From: CAWVWF01 sp963933885
Lineage (GTDB): Bacteria; Bacteroidota; Bacteroidia; Flavobacteriales_C; GCA-002722245
DNA length: 47,313 bases
Reading direction: 5' to 3'
Assembly: GCA_963933885.1 (NCBI GenBank)
Contig: CAWVWF010000005.1
Coordinates: forward strand, 1-47,313
The notes below the pieces were generated by a model that had not been told where the DNA came from, made no database searches, and saw only the letters and a program-made list of their open reading frames with translations. The translations under genes were made by a program, and so were the position numbers. Of the stretch, positions 40,006-47,313 are shown one piece after another (within the stretch, counting starts at the first letter, position 1; every line of letters begins with the position of its first letter).

Positions 40006-43000
40006 ATGAAAAAATTATACGTTCTTTTTTTAATATGTATATGTTCTTTGTCTTCTCATGCAACTGGAGAAGCATCTACCTATTTTCAAATATTTGTTCC
40101 ACCTAATAATGATGTTGCAAGACGTGATGTATGTATAATCGTGACTGCTCTTTATGATAGCACTTCGTTTACTTTAATAGATGATGATGCAGATGGAGAT
40201 GACGATGATTCAAAAACAGGAATGCTTATGAAGGGACAATCGTATGTAGCATATATAAGAGATGGTGGAGTGAACGATGATGCTCCTCATCCTGGAGAAT
40301 CAACTACAAAACATGATGGTGATTATTTTACATTATCGAGCAGCAAACTTGTGGTAGTATCACAAAGTACAAATTCAGATTGGCAGCATGATTGGGTTCC
40401 GGCAACGAACAAAACAAGTAAGGGACAGAAATTTATCCTGTATGTTCCACCAACATCATTCTCTAATAGGGATATAAACGCTTATGCATATGATGATTCT
40501 ACCAATATTACTTTGAAATTAATTTCAACATCAAATCTTACTACTACAGGTTTTTCATCAATTGATATATCATCCTCTCAAACAATTTTCACTAAATCAA
40601 TAAACATAGGTGAGGATTTAATTTATAATAATACTGAGGGGAGAGATGTACTTCAATCTGGAGCTACTTATATTATCCAATCAAATAAAGATATAACATT
40701 ACAGTACGGTGCCTTGTGGCAGAACGCAAGAGATGGAGGTGGATATGTACCCTCTTCATCAGGAAACTCTTCAGGAGAGTTGTTTTATTTTACTGTGCAT
40801 ACTCAGTCTTCAAGAGAGCAGGAAATTAGGACTGTTTCATGGGATGATAATAATGATATTCAGTTAGATTATTTTAACGGCTCATCATGGGTGAGTGTGC
40901 AAAATTGGTCGGTAAATAAATTAGGTGTTGCTGATTGGGTTTCTTATTCTGGAAACATCAATAAAGTATTTCGTATTTCCTGTACAGCAGGAAAGAGCGT
41001 TTCTGTTTTCGAAGCAAATTGGCTTGAAACAGGATCTTTTGGTACTTCTGATATAGCCTCAATGGTTTCTTCTAAAACAGGTAATACTGCTGGTAATGAA
41101 TTTTTGGTTTATATGGCTCCTCCGGGAAATGAAAGTAACGTTACAAATCCTGAAACAGGGTTGAAATATGGATATGCTACACATGCGTATTTGTTTTCAA
41201 AAGATACTGCTAATGTAACTGTTGTGGATGCCTATTCAAACGGATTAGACTTTTCAAGGCAGTATCAAATTTTACCTGGTAGATATGTAGATTGTTGGCT
41301 TAATTCATCCGAGTATTATGCTATTTATAATGGAGACGGTTCCCCAAATTCAGGAAATGAGCGCCCTTATTTAAAGATTACATCCGACAATGAGATATCG
41401 GTTTTTAATACAAATTTCAACGATAATTGGATGTCTTATTTTGGTACAAGTTTAAAGAAAGGGTTTACAGTTGAAGGACAAACTTCTGAAGAAATGGTAA
41501 TTCCTGGAGATACTGTTTCTTTTGTTGGGGTGATCAATGTGGTTGGTACTGTTAATGTTGAAGATGCCGAGATATCGGTTATAGTTTCCGATGGTGGTAA
41601 TGTTATAGAATCAACACTTTCTAACTCCAATTCAAGTAGTTTATCACAAGGAGATATAGTATACGATTCATTGAATAATCAAACGGTAGTTACCTTCCAA
41701 TCAGTAAATGTGTTAACTGCTGGAACTGAATATCAAACTGAAACCAAGGTAATTGGTAAAGTCAACGAGACGTTAGGAGATTCACTTGAAACAGGGAGTA
41801 TCATCAATGCCGAAACGTCTGTATTAGGTAGTTTAAGTGGTCAGGTTGAACAAGCTACTTCATCCAACGGTGTTAATTTGGAAGTAACCAATCATCAAAA
41901 TTTAATTTTTTCAAAAGTATATTCTAGTCCAGTTCTTAATTTTAGTGGTAATAACTGGAGTTGTGTTTTTACTGATTTGAACGAAGATGGAGTTTCTGAT
42001 GTGTTTATTCCTAATTATGATGACAATCAAAGTGGTAAATTATTTTACGGAGAAATAGTAGGAGACCAGTCTTTTGAACTTGTTTCAAACAGTAATTTAT
42101 TTGATAGTCAAAGAGGTGTCGTTGTTTCCTCTGTGGGTGATATGGATAACAATGGGTTTCTCGATTTTGCTTTAGGAACCAACCCTAATGCCTTCCCTAT
42201 GTGTTATGCTAACTCCGGATCAACTTATTCATCATTTACCAATGGAATAGATTATAATAAAGGATATTTTCATGGAGTTAGTTGGGTAGATTTTGATAAA
42301 GATGGATTGCTAGATCTTTATTTAGCAGATTATATGCCCACAAAGTTCAATCAATTATTAAGAAACAATGATGGACAATTTGAACATGTTTCCAAACTAC
42401 CTGGTTTAGTAAACAACTATTGCATTGGTGGTGCTTGGGGAGATGTAAATGGAGATGGTTACCCAGATCTTTATCAGCCAGTAGACAAGAGCGGATTTAA
42501 TCATCTGTTTTTAAGTGATGGAAAAGGAGGGTTTACAGAGGTTAAAAACACAGCACCTTGCTCTTATGAAAGAAATACAATTGGTTCAAACTGGGCGGAT
42601 ATAGATAATGATGGAGATTTAGATTTATTCGTTTCTAATGCTTCTAATTCTAAAAATGAAATGTATCTGAATAATGGAAGTGGAATTTTCACAGAAATTA
42701 ATTGTGAGATAACAACATCCAATTTAAATTCTCATGGTAGTGTTTGGGGGGATTTTAACAATGATGGATATATAGATTTGTATTTAGTTAATGATCAATC
42801 TCAGCCTAAAGAACTTTATTTAAATGATGGCGATTTAACATTTACAAGAATATTGCAAGATCCTTCTGTAGCTGCAGATGGAAATACGATTGGTTGTGCA
42901 TTTTCAGATATGGACAATGATGGAGATTTAGATTTATTAGTTGTGACGCACTCCGGGGAATACAATAGATTATTTAAAAATAATGGAAATGATAAAAACT

Positions 43001-44598
43001 GGATTAGTTTCAAGCTGACAGGTACAAGAAGTAATACGTCAGCAATAGGCGTAAAAGTGGAAATAAAGACTTCCAATGGTATTCAATACCGAGAAGTTTT
43101 TTCCACTTCTGGAGGACCTAGTTCGCAAAGTGATTTAAGAGTACATTTTGGATTAAATGATCAAACGGAAATAGATTCTGTAAGAATAACATGGCCAAGC
43201 GGATATTATCAAATATTAACTTCAATTACAGCAAATCAAATTCTTTCAGTAGTTGAGCCGGATGGAGGACTTTTTATCGGGAATGTATATTTTGATCAAA
43301 ACCTAGATTGTGCTTGGAATACAGGAGAGAAATTTTTGAGTAATCAAAGCTTTAAGCTCATCGAAACCAATACTTATGTTAGTACCAATAAGAACGGAAC
43401 ACTAAAGGTTAATCTGCAACCCGGAACCTATCATTTAATCAGTAATTCATCAGGAAATTGGGAAATGCTATGTGAGGATACAATCACTTTTTCAATTGAT
43501 GCTATAGGAGATACGGTGATCAGTTATATAGCTTTAAATAATGATGTAGCTGGAGCAAGTTTAAACACCACAATGTATGCTAGTGCCCAAAGAAGAGGAT
43601 TTAAAAATGAATTTAGGATTACTGTAGGAAATGCAGGAGTTGATACAGCTTTTAACTCAAAAGTTATTTTCATTAAACCTTCAGATACATATATAGGAAG
43701 TTGTAATACAACTTTCAATTGCTTTACAGATAGCTGTATTTTTGATATAGGTAGTATCGGTTCAAGTGAACAAGTTTTAATTTCTTTCGAAGACAGCGTT
43801 GGTTTATCTCATGATATAAATGATACAATTACTTTTAGTGCAGTTGCACAAACAACATCCATTAATTTAGGTTCTACTGAAAAGATGGTATTAAACGAGT
43901 TGGTTGTTGGTTCGGTGGATCCAAACGACAAGCTTTGCTACGTTGATAATGGTGGCCCATTTGGTGCTTTTGAAGCTGAGGATTATTTAAATTATGTAAT
44001 TAGATTTCAAAATATAGGTAACTATATGGCTTCTAAAGTAGAGATAATTGATACACTCTCGAAAAGTTTAGATTTGAATTCGCTTGAAATTCTAGATGCA
44101 AGTCATAGGTTTAGATTAACAAAAGAAATTGGAGTTCTTAAATGGAACTTCGAGGACATTAATTTACCGGATAGTGCTTCCAATTTATCAAAAAGTAATG
44201 GTTATGTAAGGTTTCGTATAAAGGTTGGAAATGAGATTACAAATGGAGAAGTAATTGAAAATAGAGCATGGATTAAATTTGATTTTAACAAGCCGATTTC
44301 CACAAATTATACTTCTAATATCTTAACTCAAGACAAGTTTAATTTCGTAAGTGGAATAAGTTTAAGTGTGTATCCAAATCCGTTTTCTGATGAAATTAAT
44401 TTAACTCTAAAAACAGAAAAAGGAGAGGCGTTTTCATCTCCGATAGCTCAAGTGAAAATTTTTAATATGCTTGGTGAGGAAGTATATAGTTCGATTAACA
44501 CAGCTTCTATAAAACTTAATGCAGGTATTGGACTTTATTTTATAAAGGTTAGATGTGAGAACGGTGCAATGTTTTCTGAGAAAATAGTGAAAGAATAA
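40006..44598 (+). CDS. Giant T9SS-secreted protein with FG-GAP/VCBS repeats and ASPIC/UnbV domain
   Basis: From the ATG at 40006 (MKKLYVLFLICICSLSSHA signal peptide) the protein has 1530 residues. Residues about 20-490 form a beta-rich domain with repeated WxxxF/GxxY patterns, resembling IgGFc-binding-like N-terminal regions. FG-GAP/VCBS calcium-loop repeats follow (about 640-1000), for example DFDKDGLLDLYLAD, DVNGDGYPDLYQ, DIDNDGDLDLFVSN and DMDNDGDLDLLVVT. An ASPIC/UnbV segment comes next (about 1005-1080, GVKVEIKTSNG and VRITWPSGYYQ). Then there are Sdr/DUF11-like domains and a segment starting SVDPNDK (about 1300), and finally a type A T9SS sorting domain (SVYPNPFSDEINL to end). The frame also opens at 39976, but that lies upstream of the predicted transcription start and spoils the signal peptide. 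The shared promoter suggests an EPS-matrix or adhesion role. Confidence 0.9.
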   Translation: MKKLYVLFLICICSLSSHATGEASTYFQIFVPPNNDVARRDVCIIVTALYDSTSFTLIDDDADGDDDDSKTGMLMKGQSYVAYIRDGGVNDDAPHPGESTTKHDGDYFTLSSSKLVVVSQSTNSDWQHDWVPATNKTSKGQKFILYVPPTSFSNRDINAYAYDDSTNITLKLISTSNLTTTGFSSIDISSSQTIFTKSINIGEDLIYNNTEGRDVLQSGATYIIQSNKDITLQYGALWQNARDGGGYVPSSSGNSSGELFYFTVHTQSSREQEIRTVSWDDNNDIQLDYFNGSSWVSVQNWSVNKLGVADWVSYSGNINKVFRISCTAGKSVSVFEANWLETGSFGTSDIASMVSSKTGNTAGNEFLVYMAPPGNESNVTNPETGLKYGYATHAYLFSKDTANVTVVDAYSNGLDFSRQYQILPGRYVDCWLNSSEYYAIYNGDGSPNSGNERPYLKITSDNEISVFNTNFNDNWMSYFGTSLKKGFTVEGQTSEEMVIPGDTVSFVGVINVVGTVNVEDAEISVIVSDGGNVIESTLSNSNSSSLSQGDIVYDSLNNQTVVTFQSVNVLTAGTEYQTETKVIGKVNETLGDSLETGSIINAETSVLGSLSGQVEQATSSNGVNLEVTNHQNLIFSKVYSSPVLNFSGNNWSCVFTDLNEDGVSDVFIPNYDDNQSGKLFYGEIVGDQSFELVSNSNLFDSQRGVVVSSVGDMDNNGFLDFALGTNPNAFPMCYANSGSTYSSFTNGIDYNKGYFHGVSWVDFDKDGLLDLYLADYMPTKFNQLLRNNDGQFEHVSKLPGLVNNYCIGGAWGDVNGDGYPDLYQPVDKSGFNHLFLSDGKGGFTEVKNTAPCSYERNTIGSNWADIDNDGDLDLFVSNASNSKNEMYLNNGSGIFTEINCEITTSNLNSHGSVWGDFNNDGYIDLYLVNDQSQPKELYLNDGDLTFTRILQDPSVAADGNTIGCAFSDMDNDGDLDLLVVTHSGEYNRLFKNNGNDKNWISFKLTGTRSNTSAIGVKVEIKTSNGIQYREVFSTSGGPSSQSDLRVHFGLNDQTEIDSVRITWPSGYYQILTSITANQILSVVEPDGGLFIGNVYFDQNLDCAWNTGEKFLSNQSFKLIETNTYVSTNKNGTLKVNLQPGTYHLISNSSGNWEMLCEDTITFSIDAIGDTVISYIALNNDVAGASLNTTMYASAQRRGFKNEFRITVGNAGVDTAFNSKVIFIKPSDTYIGSCNTTFNCFTDSCIFDIGSIGSSEQVLISFEDSVGLSHDINDTITFSAVAQTTSINLGSTEKMVLNELVVGSVDPNDKLCYVDNGGPFGAFEAEDYLNYVIRFQNIGNYMASKVEIIDTLSKSLDLNSLEILDASHRFRLTKEIGVLKWNFEDINLPDSASNLSKSNGYVRFRIKVGNEITNGEVIENRAWIKFDFNKPISTNYTSNILTQDKFNFVSGISLSVYPNPFSDEINLTLKTEKGEAFSSPIAQVKIFNMLGEEVYSSINTASIKLNAGIGLYFIKVRCENGAMFSEKIVKE

Positions 44599-45211
44599 CT
44601 GTAGATTATATTAGCTTTCACCAAGTTTTGTAGAAAACCATCATCAAATGGAAAACCGTAATTAATTTATTCCAATCATGACTGGGTATGCCCCCTTATT
44701 TCAATACAGAAACTGTCTGGTTTTAACAGAAAATATAGATTCAGATAAATAGGATGAAATTAGATCGATAACTAGATCAGGCAGAAAAAAGCGATAAATT
44801 TATTTTGAGTCAATTATCAAAAGTGTCATGTTCTATACTAGGGGTCGGCACTCATAGCAGTCCAAGTATATGATGTGTCTGGGGAATTAGTGGAATCTAT
44901 TAAGCCAATCAAAAGCAATTCAAAAATCAATTTCACAATTGATCAACCTGGAATTTATATTGCACAAGTAACTTCAAAATCTGTAAATAAGAATTTAATA
45001 ATTGTTGTTTCTAAGTAAAATAAAGTCCGCTCTTGATTAAATTCATTTCGTAACGAGGCGTCTAAATTCCTGCCCCACAGAAATGACAGTATAATTTTAT
45101 AGTGTAAAAAAAAAGGGCGGTTATTTTCCAACTATCTATCGATCCTTTATTAAAAGTCGAAACAATTATTTTTAATGATGCGTAGCAATTAACTCATCAA
45201 CACCATTCAAA
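44599..45211. other. Intergenic interval with a decayed gene end
   Basis: These 613 bases hold no intact gene. A remnant of a T9SS sorting domain occupies 44860-45018 (listed separately). The rest, including a run of nine A near 45110, shows no recognised promoter, terminator or RNA. Confidence 0.6.
44860..45018 (+). pseudogene. Remnant of a T9SS type A sorting domain, paralogous to the LRR protein's C-terminus
   Basis: The frame from 44860 reads VQVYDVSGELVESIKPIKSN and ends INFTIDQPGIYIAQVTSKSV...IIVVSK with a stop at 45016-45018. It is nearly the same, residue for residue, as the last 52 residues of the LRR protein ending at 46471 (IQVYDISGKLVESIKPNKTN ... QPGIYITQVTSKSV). No start codon, signal peptide or repeats precede it, so only the tail of a former paralogue remains. 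It is the scar of a duplication or a deletion between tandem T9SS genes. Confidence 0.85.
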
Positions 45212-46471
45212 ATGAAAAACCTCTTACCATTAATTTTAACTTTTTGCGCTTTTCAAACTTATGCTCTAAATGTTAACATCCCGGATGCTGACTTTAAAAG
45301 TTATTTAGTGGGCCATACTCTTATTAATACGAATAATGACTCTGAAATACAAGTCAGTGAAGCAGAGTCTTATACAGGTTCAATAGGAATAATTTATGAT
45401 GGAATTTCAGATTTAACAGGAATTGAAGCATTTACGGAATTAACCTCTTTAACGTGTAGTCACAACAATATTAACGCTTTAGATGTTAGCGCTAACACCA
45501 AATTAACTTCGTTGTCTTGCGATGACAATAACATAAGCACTTTGGATATTACTAACAACACAGAGCTAACTCATTTAGTGTGTGGAAAGAATAACCTTAC
45601 TACGCTTGATCTTTCACAAAACACAAAACTTACGTACATAAGTATTGATGAGAATAGCATTGCAACTATAGACTTTAGTCAAAATCTAGAAATGACAAAT
45701 TTAACTTGTGATGAGAATAGCTTGACAAGTTTAGACCTATCTAAGAATACAAAAATCACAAATTTAAATGCTGGAGACAATCCTGTAGGAACTTTAGATT
45801 TAACGAAAAATACAGCTCTAAAATTTGTTACTATTCCCGACATGGGACTTTCGTCTATTGATCTTTCACAGAATACTGCTATGATACACTTTCTTGCATA
45901 TAGAAATGTGTTGACTAGTCTAGATGTTCAATACAATTTAGCATTATCAAAGATCACCATTTGGCAAAACAATTTAACTGAACTAGATGTTTCAATGCTA
46001 CCTAATCTTAGTTCATTGTCTGTTGCTACCAATTCATTAACCTCATTAAATCTGAAAAACGGGAATAATACGAAAATGCAATACACGCATTCCTTTAATG
46101 CAAGCTCAAATCCAAATTTAACTTGTATTCAAGTTGATGATACTTCCTACAGTAATAACGCATGGCCAAACCTTGATTCGACTGCTTCATTTATGGAAGA
46201 TTGTTCGATGATTACAGGCGTAGCTGATAATAATTATTATCAAGAAGTAAAGATCTTTCCTAATCCAAGTAATGGTGCTTTTTCCATCAATGCAAATGGA
46301 GGAATAAATCTAATTCAAGTATATGATATATCTGGGAAATTAGTGGAATCTATAAAGCCAAACAAAACCAACTCTTTAATCAATTTCACGATTGATCAAC
46401 CTGGAATTTATATTACGCAAGTAACTTCAAAATCTGTAACTGAGACTTTAAGAATTGTTGTATCTAAGTAA
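45212..46471 (+). CDS. Secreted leucine-rich-repeat protein with T9SS type A sorting domain
   Basis: The 419-residue protein has a signal peptide (MKNLLPLILTFCAFQTYAL) and a cap region like NIPDADFKSYLVGH, where F-K-x-x-L-V is common in such proteins. About ten LRR units of roughly 21 residues follow (about 70-310), of the internalin-J-like form L-x-x-L-x-C-x-x-N-x-L-x-x-L-D-L-S-x-N-T-x, with Cys or variable residues at the C position. A spacer with two cysteines leads to the T9SS type A sorting domain (about 345-419, KIFPNPSNGAFSI ... IYITQVTSKSVTETLRIVVSK). It should be on the cell surface, probably in adhesion. A stretch homologous to its C-terminal coding sequence lies upstream, so the gene belongs to a locally duplicated family. 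No sigma-54-type promoter was found before it. Confidence 0.9.
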   Translation: MKNLLPLILTFCAFQTYALNVNIPDADFKSYLVGHTLINTNNDSEIQVSEAESYTGSIGIIYDGISDLTGIEAFTELTSLTCSHNNINALDVSANTKLTSLSCDDNNISTLDITNNTELTHLVCGKNNLTTLDLSQNTKLTYISIDENSIATIDFSQNLEMTNLTCDENSLTSLDLSKNTKITNLNAGDNPVGTLDLTKNTALKFVTIPDMGLSSIDLSQNTAMIHFLAYRNVLTSLDVQYNLALSKITIWQNNLTELDVSMLPNLSSLSVATNSLTSLNLKNGNNTKMQYTHSFNASSNPNLTCIQVDDTSYSNNAWPNLDSTASFMEDCSMITGVADNNYYQEVKIFPNPSNGAFSINANGGINLIQVYDISGKLVESIKPNKTNSLINFTIDQPGIYITQVTSKSVTETLRIVVSK

Positions 46472-46689
46472 AAACTAGAAATAATACAATCTGCCCCCTT
46501 ATTATTCTCAAGAAACTTTGTTTGATGCACCTTAGGAATAGGCTTTATTCAACTTGAAATAATATTGACTAATCTTTTCATCGAATATACAGTGCCCTAA
46601 ACCGCCATAGCTAGTTCCTCATCCATTACTTGTAACACGAGACTCATTTAAAAGTAAAAAATATAACAAGAAATCATAAAATAAAAACA

Positions 46690-47235
46690 ATGAAAGGAAT
46701 CGTTTTTACAGAATTTTTAGAGCTAGTTGAAAACAAGTTTGGATTCGAAGTTCTAGATAAAATTATTACTAATTCGGAATTGGAAAACAATGGAGCATAC
46801 TCTGCTGTTGGAACTTACCCACATGCAGAAATGATTAAATTAGTTATTGAACTTTCAGAACAAACAGGACTTTCCGTTCCAGATTTACTTTATACATATG
46901 GGCTTCATTTCTTTGCTGTTTTAAATAATTCTTACCCACACTTTATTGATTCACAAAAAAATGTATTTACATTTCTAAAGTCAATTGATAGTTATATACA
47001 TCCAGAAGTACTTAAACTTTATCCCGACGCAGAACTACCAAGCTTTAATACGCTTGAAGAATCTAAAGATCGCCTGGTAATAGAATATGAATCAACAAGA
47101 AACATGTCCGACTTTGCTCATGGTTTATTTGTTTCCACAATAGAGCACTTTAAAGAAAGTATTGATATACAAAAAGAAGAAACAAACGACAATGTTAAAT
47201 CAGTGAAATTTATATTTTCAAGAAGAAATGACTAA
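46690..47235 (+). CDS. H-NOX (haem NO/O2-binding) domain protein
   Basis: The 181-residue protein matches stand-alone bacterial H-NOX sensors: MKGIVFTEFLELVENKFG start, GAYSAVGTYPHAEMIKLVIE, LSEQTGLSVPDLLYTYGLHF, the proximal haem-ligand region SIDSYIHPEVLKLYPDAELP with H104, and the propionate-binding Y-x-S-x-R motif EYESTR (Y133, S135, R137). It binds b-type haem and responds to NO, and in bacteria it commonly regulates a partner histidine kinase or cyclic-di-GMP enzyme encoded beside it. Here the next gene starts inside its last codons, matching that pairing. There is no Tyr in an obvious O2-stabilising position, though this was not modelled. Confidence 0.93.
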   Translation: MKGIVFTEFLELVENKFGFEVLDKIITNSELENNGAYSAVGTYPHAEMIKLVIELSEQTGLSVPDLLYTYGLHFFAVLNNSYPHFIDSQKNVFTFLKSIDSYIHPEVLKLYPDAELPSFNTLEESKDRLVIEYESTRNMSDFAHGLFVSTIEHFKESIDIQKEETNDNVKSVKFIFSRRND

Positions 47236-47313
47236 TGAGTTAAACGCTATAAAGAGAGCTTTACAAAGAGAAAGAGAGGCAAGGAAGATTTCTGAAAAAA
47301 TCTTAGAAGAAAA
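47228..47313 (+). CDS. Start of H-NOX partner, probable signalling protein (partial)
   Basis: An ATG at 47228 overlaps the last eight bases of the H-NOX gene and opens a frame of 28 complete codons to the window end: MTNELNAIKRALQRERE then ARKISEKILEE. This charged N-terminal coiled coil, with the ARK...EKILEE pattern, is typical of histidine kinases that follow H-NOX genes in Bacteroidota. The rest of the gene lies outside the window, so kinase identity is inferred. Confidence 0.6.
   Translation, partial: MTNELNAIKRALQREREARKISEKILEE

Overview
The window is AT-rich and looks like a chromosomal segment of a Bacteroidota bacterium, probably Flavobacteriia-like. The signs are type IX secretion (T9SS) sorting domains of both type A and type B, a PorP/SprF protein, a DUF4954 protein, Bacteroidota-style exopolysaccharide proteins, tightly packed or overlapping genes, and few visible Shine-Dalgarno sequences. 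No rRNA, tRNA, CRISPR array or insertion sequence was recognised.

Layout. (1) 1-2232: the start of a ferritin-like (VioB-type) protein on the minus strand, a bacterial DNase II, and a gene-free stretch rich in inverted repeats. (2) 2233-8063: a small accessory biosynthetic locus. A carrier-protein-like gene and a stand-alone amino-acid adenylation enzyme are read leftward. A thermostable-hemolysin-family protein, a second AMP-forming ligase and an HxE-type Fe(II)/2-oxoglutarate oxygenase are read rightward, followed by a convergent Crp/Fnr regulator. (3) 8338-10794: PEP synthase. (4) 10865-14925: a secreted NHL-repeat protein with a type B sorting domain, coupled to a PorP/SprF-TSP3-OmpA fusion. 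(5) 14922-34721: an exopolysaccharide (EPS) locus. It has a sigma-54 activator, two response-regulator receiver domains with C-terminal membrane anchors, Wza/Wzc/Wzx/Wzy-type proteins, four glycosyltransferases, an acyltransferase, a WecA/TagO-like initiating transferase, a kinase/nucleotidyltransferase/thymidylate-kinase-like fusion, and a hybrid histidine kinase with an HPt domain. (6) 34718-39709: a coupled glmS-DUF4954-fbp operon. (7) 40006-46471: a very large FG-GAP/ASPIC T9SS protein, a decayed sorting-domain remnant and a leucine-rich-repeat T9SS protein. (8) 46690-end: an H-NOX haem protein and the start of its probable signalling partner.

The main discovery candidate is a cis-regulatory code tying regions 3, 5 and 7 together. 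A palindrome TTCCC-N5-GGGAA (or a close variant) lies before five transcription units: PEP synthase, three consecutive EPS operons and the giant secreted protein. In each, a GG-N10-(G/T)(C/T) sigma-54-like -24/-12 element follows. The distance from palindrome centre to the first G of -24 is 63 bp in four cases and 62 bp in the fifth, about six helical turns. The NtrC-type activator beside the EPS locus (14922-16259) is the obvious candidate to bind it, and the hybrid kinase at the end of the third EPS operon is the obvious candidate to feed it phosphate.

The inferred picture is a self-contained, phosphorelay-driven matrix regulon. It would co-express gluconeogenic carbon supply (PEP synthase), EPS assembly and export, and a giant secreted protein. 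FBPase and GlmS next door could supply amino-sugar precursors but carry no recognisable copy of the promoter.
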